Source: Mageeibacillus sp. UBA1046
GTDB taxonomy: Bacteria > Bacillota > Clostridia > Saccharofermentanales > DTU023
Direction of reading: 5' to 3'
Assembly (NCBI GenBank): GCA_002316595.1
Contig: DCDV01000004.1
Coordinates: 10,353-26,790, forward strand
DNA: 16,438 nucleotides
Within the stretch, counting starts at the first letter, position 1. Each line of letters begins with the position of its first letter. The notes under the pieces were generated by a model. It ran no database searches and was not told the DNA's origin. It saw only the letters and a list, made by a program, of their open reading frames with translations. The translations under genes and the position numbers were made by a program. Shown piece by piece: positions 7,628-14,396 of this stretch.

Positions 7628-8817
7628 GGATTGCTCTGTTCGGCGGTGCCTTTGATCCTTTTCATCTCGCTCATCTTGAGATGGTTGATTCCTGCTGGTC
7701 TCTGAACAAATACGATCAGTTGATAGTCATGCCCACCGGATTATCTCCGCACAAACATCAGCAAATGTCTTTGGCCGCTTACCGTTATGAAACCTGTCGT
7801 CTGGCCCTGCAAAAGCATGATAAGGGAATAATTCTCTCTGATGAAGAGATCGTTTATCCCGGGATCAGCTACACTGCGGATACTGTCAGGCGTATGAAGG
7901 CCGGCAGGGAAGAAGACGATCTGATGATTGATCTCCTGATTGGCTCCGATTCCTTGCTTTCAATCAACAAATGGTATCAGTATGAGCAATTAATGAGAGA
8001 GGTCGGGCTGGTTGTCGCGGTCAGAAATGATGCTCAACTCAAGGAAATTAATGATCTGGCAGGGAGTATAAGACGACGATATGGTACAGACATTGAAATC
8101 TTGCAGATGGATCCGGTCAAAATCTCCAGCACGGAGATCAGAGAAATTTTAATTGCAGGAAAGAACGCAGACCATCTGCTGACACCTTCAGTTGCCTCTT
8201 TTATTAACAGTAACAGGATTTATGCTTTCACTGATGACTTATCCGGCTTAAGCCCGGAGTGGCAATATTTACAGAGACTGGAGCAAAAGCAATGGCCGCT
8301 TCTGACTCAGAGCAGAAGAGTTCATGTGCTTAATGTGATGCAATATGCAGTTCATCTGGCAAAAATCCATCAAGTTGATCTGAAGAAGGCTGCCATAGCG
8401 GGCTTGCTGCATGATTATGCCAAGTCCTTGCCCCTGGAAGATCAATATATGGCTGCAACGGACGACTTCATCGATCTAAATGACAAAATTGTGCATGCTC
8501 CCGCCTGTCCATATTATATTAAATCTGAACTTGGGATTGATGATGCAGAAATCCTTGACGCCATCTGTTATCACACTACCAGCCACCCACGCATAAGCGA
8601 CCTTGGCAAGATCATCTACCTGGCGGATAAAATTGAATACGGCCGCGAATACTCATCATTGCCGCCTATCCGGCAAATGGCTGAAGAAGATCTGAACCGA
8701 GCCATGCTGATGACTCTAAATGAGGTCTTTACGGCATTCGCCAGGGAGGGAAGGGAAATACATCCATTTACCAAAGAATCGTATGAAACTATATGCAAGG
8801 CCGTCCAGAGCGAGTAG
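7624..8817 (+). CDS. nadD: Fusion: nicotinate-nucleotide adenylyltransferase (NadD) + YqeK HD phosphohydrolase
   Basis: One 397-residue reading frame joins two enzymes that are separate genes in most Firmicutes. Residues 1 to about 205 are NadD, which makes deamido-NAD from nicotinate mononucleotide and ATP: GGAFDPFHLAH (nucleotidyltransferase HxxH motif) at the start and ISSTEIRE at 167-174. Residues about 215-397 are a YqeK-type HD-domain protein with H234, the HD doublet at 263-264 (GLLHDYAK), a VHAPA segment, YHTT and LADKIE; YqeK proteins hydrolyse diadenosine tetraphosphate symmetrically. The start at 7624 overlaps the purD stop by four bases (ATGA); a TTG at 7609 is less likely. rsfS, the usual next gene in Firmicutes, follows, but behind its own promoter. 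All core motifs of both domains look intact. Confidence 0.93.
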   Translation: MRIALFGGAFDPFHLAHLEMVDSCWSLNKYDQLIVMPTGLSPHKHQQMSLAAYRYETCRLALQKHDKGIILSDEEIVYPGISYTADTVRRMKAGREEDDLMIDLLIGSDSLLSINKWYQYEQLMREVGLVVAVRNDAQLKEINDLAGSIRRRYGTDIEILQMDPVKISSTEIREILIAGKNADHLLTPSVASFINSNRIYAFTDDLSGLSPEWQYLQRLEQKQWPLLTQSRRVHVLNVMQYAVHLAKIHQVDLKKAAIAGLLHDYAKSLPLEDQYMAATDDFIDLNDKIVHAPACPYYIKSELGIDDAEILDAICYHTTSHPRISDLGKIIYLADKIEYGREYSSLPPIRQMAEEDLNRAMLMTLNEVFTAFAREGREIHPFTKESYETICKAVQSE

Positions 8818-8835
8818 ACCGGATTGTTAAATTGC

Positions 8836-8864
8836 TTGAGGGCAGGGCAGGGATGGCTTAGAAT
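8836..8864 (+). promoter_or_regulatory. Predicted sigma-A promoter for rsfS
   Basis: TTGAGG (8836-8841) and TAGAAT (8859-8864) are separated by exactly 17 bases. This would give a leader of about 120 bases before the TTG start of rsfS. The -10 box is identical to those of both tRNA promoters in this window, which supports it. Confidence 0.5.
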
Positions 8865-8897
8865 ATTAGAGATAGAATATCGCTAAACGTTCGCAAA

Positions 8898-8933
8898 GAA
8901 ACAATCTTCAAGTTCTCTGGAAGATTGCGTTTC
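8898..8933 (+). other. Hairpin in the rsfS leader
   Basis: GAAA plus CAATCTTC (8898-8909) pairs with GAAGATTG plus TTTC (8920-8933), with a CG bulge and a 10-base loop. No T-run follows on the + strand, so it is not a classical terminator there; on the minus strand the stem is followed by a short T-rich run. It may be a 5'-UTR stem of the rsfS message or a weak terminator remnant of the upstream operon. Confidence 0.4.
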
Positions 8934-8991
8934 TGAAAGGCATGACAATAATAGCATAAATAAAATTCAACAAAACTGAAGGAGGTTAAGG

Positions 8992-9387
8992 TTGGAGCAA
9001 CAAGAGAATCTAAAAAATAAGTCTCTGCAGCTGGCTCGGCAAATTGAAGCAGTTCTAGACAGTAAAAATGGTCAGGACATAGAAGTTCTAGGAGTCGATG
9101 CCAAGACTACGCTGGCTGATTATTTCGTCATTGTCACAGGAACTTCCACGATTCATGTGAAGACATTGGCAGATGAGGTAGTGTTTCAGATCAAGGAGAA
9201 CCTGGGCATTTCTCCCGGTCATATTGAGGGAATCGAAGGCAGACGCTGGATTCTGCTTGATTACGGAGATGTGGTGGTACATATCTTTCATCAGGAAGAA
9301 AGAAGCTATTATGACCTTGAGCGCCTCTGGGCAGCAACAGACAGCCTGCGGGATCATAAAACTGCAAAAGGCAAGGCTACAGGTTAA
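8992..9387 (+). CDS. rsfS: Ribosomal silencing factor RsfS
   Basis: Binds ribosomal protein uL14 on the large subunit and blocks subunit joining when nutrients are scarce. The 131-residue product matches the RsfS/YbeB/Iojap family along its length: VLGVDAKTTLADYFVIVTG near residues 30-48, ADEVVFQIKENLG, GIEGRRWILLDYGDVVVHIFHQEERSYYDLERLW. The start is TTG at 8992, chosen because a perfect AAGGAGG lies at 8979-8985, six bases upstream, and because no ATG in frame precedes the conserved region. The gene follows nadD-yqeK as in other Firmicutes but appears to have its own promoter, and it ends just before a clear terminator. Confidence 0.95.
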   Translation: MEQQENLKNKSLQLARQIEAVLDSKNGQDIEVLGVDAKTTLADYFVIVTGTSTIHVKTLADEVVFQIKENLGISPGHIEGIEGRRWILLDYGDVVVHIFHQEERSYYDLERLWAATDSLRDHKTAKGKATG

Positions 9388-9399
9388 AATATTTCCATG

Positions 9400-9424
9400 A
9401 GCCGCTAACCTTAGCGGCTTTATT
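9400..9424 (+). terminator. Rho-independent terminator after rsfS
   Basis: A perfect 9-bp inverted repeat, AGCCGCTAA/TTAGCGGCT, with a two-base CC between the arms (so a 4-base loop in practice), is followed by TTATTTGTCTTTT. It begins 12 bases after the rsfS stop. Confidence 0.85.
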
Positions 9425-9518
9425 TGTCTTTTGGTGACGTTTAAAGCGGCCCAATCAACTTTATTCTGATTACGCTGCCTTCTTTTTTCTGTGAGGATTA
9501 AGAAAAGGAGGCAGTTTA

Positions 9519-10169
9519 ATGATGAAGAGAAATAAGACACAACCAAAGCGCTGGCTTATTGCCATAGTGTTAATCATCTTTTCCTTCTCTTGCGTATCTA
9601 TTTTTACACGCATAATCAAAAATAAATCCGGAGCTGCTGACTCAGATGAAATTATTATTGAAGTGAACGAGAGCGGCGAAAAAGATATTGCCGAAAATAA
9701 CAATTCTTTAAATGATATGCAAAGCTCTGAACTTTTCCCTGTTTACATCACCGGTCAAGTACGTATGCCCGGTGTATACCGGGTTGAAGCCGGTCAAATT
9801 TTAGATGACCTTGTCAAGATAGCCGGCGGATTGACTGAAGAAGCTGCCCCTGATGCTGTAAACCTGGCCTGCGAATTAAAATCCAATCAGTTATACCGTA
9901 TTCCCTCCTGGACAGATTTAGAAGAGAACCCTGATCTTTATCTGGGAGAATCTGTAACGGAAGAAGAGCATACAGGCAAAGTCAATATAAATACCGCTGA
10001 TCAGGGACAGCTGGAAACATTACCCGGAATTGGTCCTGCGACAGCGACGGCAATTATCAAATATCGTGAAAAGAACGGCAACTTCGAGACAATAGAAGAC
10101 ATTATGCTGATCTCAGGGATAAAAGAAGCCCGTTTCAGGAGTTTAGAGGACTTAATCACTGCTGATTAA
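9519..10169 (+). CDS. comEA: ComEA-family competence protein (membrane-anchored DNA receptor)
   Basis: A 216-residue protein with the three-part layout of Gram-positive ComEA. A basic N-terminus and single membrane anchor lie at about residues 11-33 (RWLIAIVLIIFSFSC...), then an acidic linker. A SLBB domain spans about 74-127 (VYITGQVRMPGVYRVEAGQILDDLVKIAGGL). A C-terminal helix-hairpin-helix DNA-binding pair starts near 152 (VNINTADQGQLETLPGIGPATATAIIKYREKNG, then FETIEDIMLISGI). ComEA binds incoming double-stranded DNA on the cell surface for uptake. AAAGGAGG lies 7 and 10 bases before the twin ATG codons at 9519/9522. The usual partners comEB and comEC are not adjacent here, where a tRNA gene follows instead. 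Competence is therefore possible but not shown. Confidence 0.9.
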   Translation: MMKRNKTQPKRWLIAIVLIIFSFSCVSIFTRIIKNKSGAADSDEIIIEVNESGEKDIAENNNSLNDMQSSELFPVYITGQVRMPGVYRVEAGQILDDLVKIAGGLTEEAAPDAVNLACELKSNQLYRIPSWTDLEENPDLYLGESVTEEEHTGKVNINTADQGQLETLPGIGPATATAIIKYREKNGNFETIEDIMLISGIKEARFRSLEDLITAD

Positions 10170-10272
10170 ATGTCAGAACATTTAAGAAATGAGAAGTACT
10201 GATATTTAAAATTTAATTTGAAATCGAGAGCAGGACTTCAATCATTTCCCTGTTGCATTAGCAGGGTGCTAC

Positions 10273-10301
10273 TTGACTATTGCTGCTAAAAACAGTAGAA
10301 T
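10273..10301 (+). promoter_or_regulatory. Promoter of tRNA-Pro
   Basis: TTGACT (10273-10278) and TAGAAT (10296-10301) with 17 bases between. The expected start of transcription is a few bases before the tRNA 5' end at 10313. Confidence 0.75.
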
Positions 10302-10312
10302 CGACAATGCTC

Positions 10313-10388
10313 CGGGGTGTGGCTCAGGTGGTAGAGCGCTTGGTTCGGGACCAAGAGGCCGGAAGTTCAAGTCTTCTCACTCCGACCA
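10313..10388 (+). tRNA. tRNA-Pro (anticodon CGG)
   Basis: A full cloverleaf. Acceptor CGGGGTG pairs with CACTCCG, the D-stem is GCTC/GAGC, and the anticodon stem is CTTGG/CCAAG with loop TTCGGGA (anticodon CGG at 10346-10348). The variable loop is five bases, the T-arm is GGAAG-TTCAAGT-CTTCT, the discriminator is A, and CCA is encoded at 10386-10388. Confidence 0.95.
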
Positions 10389-10396
10389 ATATTATT

Positions 10397-10457
10397 CTCC
10401 GGATTTTACCGGAGTCAGAAAAGGAACGATGTGGACTGCCAATCGTTCCTTTTGTTA
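10397..10457 (+). terminator. Terminator after tRNA-Pro
   Basis: A small stem CTCCGG/CCGGAG (10397-10414) is followed by a strong 12-bp inverted repeat, AAAAGGAACGAT with ATCGTTCCTTTT (10419-10430 and 10442-10453), whose 3' arm ends in a T-run. The region from 10458 to 10630 holds no gene I can support. Confidence 0.85.
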
Positions 10458-10630
10458 TTGTAAACAGTTAATTATATTCTTCTATCCAATAGCGTGTATC
10501 CATAAGCCCTGCTGCATCTTTCAGGTGGATTGTATGCGTTTTGGGTCAGGAGCCAGGACCAAATGAGCTTATCGCGCTTTTTTGTTATATACTTCTCTTA
10601 ATGTCTTATACTGTCTGAAAAGAGGTTAAC

Positions 10631-11746
10631 ATGCGATTGTTCATGCAAAAAACTGAGATTCATCTGTTCGCCGGCGCCGCAGATTTTTCGAAAGAAATGC
10701 AGATAGGCAATAAGGATTTCATCCTTGCTTCCCGCACTGCCTATGAAAAATATTTTTCTCCCTTAAATTTGTCAGCCCATGTTGTTTATAAATCGGACTA
10801 TGGCAAGTCAGAGCCTACCGACTTAATGGTAAACGAACTTATTTCGGACTTTAAATCCAGCGGCTGCGGGCGTATCATTGCTATCGGCGGGGGTTCAGTT
10901 ATTGATATGGCTAAGATCCTTGTAGTCAAAGACGCCACCAATGCCAAAGACATATTTCTGAGGAAAATTCCCACAATCAAAGCCCATGAATTAGTAGCTG
11001 TTCCTACTACTTGTGGAGCCGGCAGCGAAGTTTCTGCAGTTTCTATCATATCTGCTACCGAGAGAGGAACAAAATTAGGACTTGCTGATGAAGCCCTGAT
11101 ACCCGATTATGCCGCCTTAATTCCTGAGCTGCTGACTGAAATGCCTTATGAGGTGTTCGTTACCAGTGCAATTGATGCCCTGATCCATGCTTTGGAATCT
11201 TATGTTTGTCCAAAAGCAAATCGTTATACAGATCTGTTTTGTGTTGAGGCTGCCAGATTAATCGTTAATGGGTTTCAGAAAATTATTGCCAACGGAGAAA
11301 GCGCACGGCTGGATCTTTTGGAAGAATTTCTCTTAGCCAGCAATATGGCGGGCATCGCTTTTTCCAATGCGGGTACCGGCGCAGTACATGCCATGAGTTA
11401 TCCTCTCAGCGGACAATATCATGTTACACATGGAGAAGCCTGCTATCAATTATTCACTTCTGTTTTCCAAGAGTATCACCGCGTAAATCCCGGAGGCAAA
11501 ATCAGTCGTATTGAAGGATTATTGGCTGATATTCTCCATTGTAAAGTCGAAGAAGTCTTCTTTAAATTAGAAGAAGTACTCGATCAGGTTGTTCCCAGAC
11601 ACAGACTGCATGAATATGGCATGTGCGAAGAAGATATCGAGCCATTTGCGGACAATGTTATTGAAATGCAGCAGCGTTTGCTTGATCAAAGCTACGTAAA
11701 GCTTAGCAAAGAGGCCATGATACGGATATACCACAGCTTGTTATAA
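10631..11746 (+). CDS. 4hbD: 4-hydroxybutyrate dehydrogenase (iron-containing ADH family)
   Basis: Reversibly reduces succinate semialdehyde to 4-hydroxybutyrate with NAD(P)H, a step in clostridial succinate or 4-aminobutyrate fermentation. The 371-residue protein is a class III iron-dependent alcohol dehydrogenase: IIAIGGGSVIDMAKI binds the nucleotide, VPTTCGAGSEVS follows, and the metal ligands are D182, H186 (in IDALIHALESY), H253 (GAVHAMSYP) and H267 (YHVTHGEA). Recalled similarity to the Clostridium kluyveri enzyme is strong along the whole length, including the end (GMCEEDIEPFADNVIEMQQRLL), which is more specific than for a generic alcohol dehydrogenase. The ATG at 10631 follows AAAAGAGG by five bases. 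It stands alone: sucD and CoA-transferase genes are not adjacent. Confidence 0.82.
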   Translation: MRLFMQKTEIHLFAGAADFSKEMQIGNKDFILASRTAYEKYFSPLNLSAHVVYKSDYGKSEPTDLMVNELISDFKSSGCGRIIAIGGGSVIDMAKILVVKDATNAKDIFLRKIPTIKAHELVAVPTTCGAGSEVSAVSIISATERGTKLGLADEALIPDYAALIPELLTEMPYEVFVTSAIDALIHALESYVCPKANRYTDLFCVEAARLIVNGFQKIIANGESARLDLLEEFLLASNMAGIAFSNAGTGAVHAMSYPLSGQYHVTHGEACYQLFTSVFQEYHRVNPGGKISRIEGLLADILHCKVEEVFFKLEEVLDQVVPRHRLHEYGMCEEDIEPFADNVIEMQQRLLDQSYVKLSKEAMIRIYHSLL

Positions 11747-11800
11747 GGCATTTCAGAAAATAAACCTCTATCGATTGTAAAACTAATCCAAAAAATAAAA

Positions 11801-11840
11801 ACTCCGCTGCGGATTGTTATCCGTAACGGAGTCCTTTTTT
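11801..11840. terminator. Bidirectional terminator between 4hbD and the tRNA operon
   Basis: The inverted repeat ACTCCG-CTG-CGGAT-TGTT-ATCCG-TAA-CGGAGT (11801-11832) is flanked by CCTTTTTT on the + side. On the minus strand it is followed by TTTTTATTTTTT, so it can stop 4hbD transcription from the left and the His-Gln-Lys tRNA transcript from the right. The + strand T-run abuts the 3' end of tRNA-Lys. Confidence 0.85.
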
Positions 11841-11915
11841 GGTGACCCACTGGGGATTCGAACCCCAGACCCCCTGATTAAAAGTCAGATGCTCTACCGA
11901 CTGAGCTAGTGGGTC
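11840..11915 (-). tRNA. tRNA-Lys (anticodon TTT)
   Basis: Read on the minus strand: acceptor GACCCAC pairs with GTGGGTC, D-stem GCTC/GAGC, anticodon stem CTGA.../TCAG with loop CTTTTAA (anticodon TTT), T-loop TTCGAAT, discriminator A and encoded CCA. It is the last gene of a three-tRNA operon. Confidence 0.95.
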
Positions 11916-11920
11916 GTGCA

Positions 11921-11995
11921 TGGCTGGGATGGAAGGGTTCGAACCTTCGAATGCGGGAGTCAAAGTCCCGTGCCTTACCTCTTGGCTACATCCCA
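11921..11995 (-). tRNA. tRNA-Gln (anticodon TTG)
   Basis: Read on the minus strand: acceptor TGGGATG/CATCCCA, anticodon stem CGGGA/TCCCG with loop CTTTGAC (anticodon TTG), T-loop TTCGAAC, discriminator G and encoded CCA. It lies five bases from each neighbouring tRNA. Confidence 0.95.
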
Positions 11996-12000
11996 ATAAA

Positions 12001-12078
12001 TGGGGTGGAATATGGGACTCGAACCCACGGCCTCCAGGGCCACAACCTGGCACTCTAACCACCTGAGCTAATTCCACC
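12001..12078 (-). tRNA. tRNA-His (anticodon GTG)
   Basis: Read on the minus strand: acceptor GTGGAAT/ATTCCAC, anticodon stem CCAGG/CCTGG with loop TTGTGGC (anticodon GTG), encoded CCA. The extra G at position -1 (base 12078) faces the C73 discriminator, the identity element of histidine tRNA. It is the first gene of the His-Gln-Lys operon. Confidence 0.95.
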
Positions 12079-12099
12079 ATATCTAGCGCATGCTGTGAA

Positions 12100-12128
12100 A
12101 TTCTAGCAATTACATGGACTATTGTCAA
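12100..12128 (-). promoter_or_regulatory. Promoter of the tRNA-His-Gln-Lys operon
   Basis: On the minus strand, a perfect TTGACA (12123-12128) and TAGAAT (12100-12105) are separated by 17 bases. This is the closest match to the sigma-A consensus in the window, and it lies about 22 bases before the tRNA-His 5' end. Confidence 0.85.
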
Positions 12129-12169
12129 CCCAATCACCCCATGCGCCGCCAAATTCAAACTTACGATTA

Positions 12170-12400
12170 TTAATCTTTGGCTTGTGACTTTACTACTTCA
12201 TATCCAAGTGCTGTTATTGCCTTTACAACGTCTTCGAGTGACACCTTAGCAGGGTCAAAGTCGAACTTGACCTTGCTCGAGTTAAACAGTACCTTGACGC
12301 TTTCTTTATCAACCCCGTCAAGGGATTTGGTTGCGTTCTCAATTTTTTGCACGCAGGAAGGACATGTCAGGGGCTCGGTTTGTATAGTTGCTTTTTGCAT
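12170..12400 (-). CDS. Heavy-metal-associated (HMA) domain protein, CopZ-like
   Basis: A 76-residue single-domain HMA protein of the ferredoxin-like metallochaperone type. The metal-binding loop is LTCPSC with cysteines at residues 13 and 16, followed by the usual helix and strands (VQKIENATKSLDGV, KVKFDFDPAKVSLEDVVKAITALGYEVV). Such proteins bind Cu(I), Zn(II) or similar ions in the cytosol and hand them to a P1B ATPase. Here it is the last gene of the metal cluster, 85 bases after the ATPase, and the ATPase itself lacks an N-terminal HMA domain, so it may be the detached metal-binding module. AAAGGAG precedes its ATG. The metal cannot be decided from sequence; the canonical GMTCxxC is altered to PLTCPSC. 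Confidence 0.9.
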   Translation of the reverse strand: MQKATIQTEPLTCPSCVQKIENATKSLDGVDKESVKVLFNSSKVKFDFDPAKVSLEDVVKAITALGYEVVKSQAKD

Positions 12401-12485
12401 GTTTATATCTCCTTTCCAGTAAACATAATGTCTATATATTTCTAGCTAACATGATGTAAATATATTTATGATACACCAATACTTT

Positions 12486-14339
12486 CTAATATTTTAACCT
12501 ATAACGAAGCAGTCGCATCCCGTTCAATATGACAACCAGAATACTGCCTTCGTGCACCAGCATACCGATAGACATATTCATCCAGTCAGTGAAGAATACG
12601 AAAGACAGCAATGCTAAGACAACACCTACTGCGATGACAATATTCTGATGCATGTTCCTTGCTGTCGCTTTACATAGACCCAGTGCGTGAGGAAGCCGGC
12701 TAAAATCTGAATTCATCAATACTACATCAGAAGTTTCAATCGCGACATCTGTACCACCGCCCATGGCAATACCGATTTGCGCCAATGCCAGCGAGGGACT
12801 GTCATTAACGCCGTCACCTACAAAGGCTACAATCTGACCTTCATCTTGCAGCTTCTTGATATAAGACGCTTTATCCTCCGGCAGCATATGTCCGTGTGCC
12901 TCAGTCAAGCCAAGTTCGCGGGCAACCAAGTCTACTGTTCCTTGATTATCACCGGATAAAACGACTAGATTCTTTACACCCAGTTTCTTTAACCTTTGCA
13001 GGTCTTCCTTTACTCCCGGGCGTATCTGATCCCGAATACCCATCAGAGTTTTTAATTCACCATCTACTGCTGTCAGGACAAGAGAATTACCATTTTGCTC
13101 CATCCGTTCAATATCCGCCATAGCCTGATCATTGAGAGGGATATTTTCTTTTTCCATCAAAGCAATATTGCCAACTGCCACTTTATGGCCGTCAACTTGA
13201 GCGACAATTCCGCCGCCTTTTATAACTTCTGTATTTTCTACCGGGTACATTTTGGCAGTGCCGATGTATTCTACAATCGCATTAGCTAAGGGGTGGTCTG
13301 ATTCATTTTCAACACTGGCCAGATAACTTAATGTTTCATCATCGCCATCTGTGTAGTAAACATTCTCAGCTACCTGGGGATTTCCTATTGTCAGGGTGCC
13401 TGTTTTGTCAAAGATAATAGCGTCAACTTTGCTAAAGTCATTAATGATTTCACTGCCTTTAAGAAGAACACCGTGACGTGCACCGTTGCCAATACCGGCA
13501 ACATTGGAAACCGGTACGCCAATTACTAATGCGCCCGGACAGCCTAATACCAAAATCGTAATTGCCAGCTCGACATCGCGAGAAAATAACCAGACAATAA
13601 ACGCCATTACCAAAACTGCCGGAGTATAATATTTTGCAAATCTGTCTATGAAGCGCTCTGCTTCTGATTTGGAATCTTGTGCTTCTTCTACCAGCTCAAT
13701 GATCTTGCCAAAAGTTGTATCTTCACCAACCCGATTTGCCACAATCTGTAAAGTGCCATTATCCAGAATAGTACCAGCATATACTCCGGAATCAACCTCT
13801 TTGCTGACCGGAACAGATTCACCGGTGATGCTGGCTTCGTTTATGAAACCCTCCCCAACCAGCACCGTACCGTCTACCGGAACTCTGGCGCCGGTTTTTA
13901 CGAGCAGTATATCTCCTACGTCAACGTCATCTACTTCAACCTCAACAAATTCACCGTTTTCCATCTGCTTCAAAGCACTTTCAGGAGCCATTTCGGTTAA
14001 CTCCTTAATTGCTGAGCGGGTCTTGTTTAATGTGCGTTGTTCTAAATAAGCTCCAAAAAGGAACAGGAAGGTAACAATAGCAGACTCTTCCAGATTTTTA
14101 ATTAAAAAAGCTCCTATTACAGCAATCGTAACCAGAAGATCGATACTGATGACTTTGACTTTTAAAGCTTGGAAAGCTTGGATAGCAATCGGTGCGGCGC
14201 CTATTACTGAGGCTATGCCGAAAGCCCAATTAGCAACTAATTCATTCTTAAAAGCCAGTGCACTGACAAACCCGATAACTATTAAAATCGCGCTGACTAA
14301 TACTATTTGATTTTTCTTACCCAATATAAATCTTTGCAA
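12486..14339 (-). CDS. P1B-type heavy-metal-translocating ATPase with CPG motif
   Basis: A membrane pump of 617 residues that exports (or imports) a transition metal using ATP. In order there are about four N-terminal membrane helices, the TGES actuator loop, and a membrane helix with metal motif C267-P268-G269 (GCPGALVIGVPVS). Then come the phosphorylated D311 in DKTGTLT, a DHPLA nucleotide-site motif, GDGVNDSP at 508-515, and last helices ending in H596-E-G-S...LNGMRLL. The usual CPC is replaced by CPG, and the HEGS end resembles the HEGG of P1B-4 pumps (Co, Fe, Zn), so metal specificity is open. There is no N-terminal HMA domain. I chose the TTG at 14339 because GGAGGG lies seven bases upstream; a TTG at 14375 would add 12 residues but has no ribosome binding site. 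Confidence 0.9.
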   Translation of the reverse strand: MQRFILGKKNQIVLVSAILIVIGFVSALAFKNELVANWAFGIASVIGAAPIAIQAFQALKVKVISIDLLVTIAVIGAFLIKNLEESAIVTFLFLFGAYLEQRTLNKTRSAIKELTEMAPESALKQMENGEFVEVEVDDVDVGDILLVKTGARVPVDGTVLVGEGFINEASITGESVPVSKEVDSGVYAGTILDNGTLQIVANRVGEDTTFGKIIELVEEAQDSKSEAERFIDRFAKYYTPAVLVMAFIVWLFSRDVELAITILVLGCPGALVIGVPVSNVAGIGNGARHGVLLKGSEIINDFSKVDAIIFDKTGTLTIGNPQVAENVYYTDGDDETLSYLASVENESDHPLANAIVEYIGTAKMYPVENTEVIKGGGIVAQVDGHKVAVGNIALMEKENIPLNDQAMADIERMEQNGNSLVLTAVDGELKTLMGIRDQIRPGVKEDLQRLKKLGVKNLVVLSGDNQGTVDLVARELGLTEAHGHMLPEDKASYIKKLQDEGQIVAFVGDGVNDSPSLALAQIGIAMGGGTDVAIETSDVVLMNSDFSRLPHALGLCKATARNMHQNIVIAVGVVLALLSFVFFTDWMNMSIGMLVHEGSILVVILNGMRLLRYRLKY

Positions 14340-14396
14340 CTGTATACCCTCCGGCAATAAAACTCGATTAATCAATTTACGCTTGACAAATTTTCA

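Noticed and set aside
9445..9490. A second terminator before comEA, with AGCG/CGCT and ATCA/TGAT arms and a T-rich tail.
   Set aside because: The arms are only four bases each with a large asymmetric internal loop; the terminator at 9400 already explains the end of rsfS.
10248..10266. CCCTG/CAGGG hairpin after comEA.
   Set aside because: No T-run follows, so it is not supported as a terminator; it may be a chance stem just upstream of the tRNA promoter.
10273..10566. Two overlapping open frames across tRNA-Pro.
   Set aside because: They run through the tRNA gene, its promoter and terminator and have no ribosome binding site or recognisable product.
10582..10612. A promoter before 4hbD: TTGTTA with TATACT.
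   Set aside because: The spacer is 19 bases and the start of transcription would fall on the ribosome binding site, leaving almost no leader. Not convincing enough to list.
11817..12158. A 113-codon open frame on the minus strand across the three tRNAs.
   Set aside because: It is entirely tRNA sequence and promoter read as codons.
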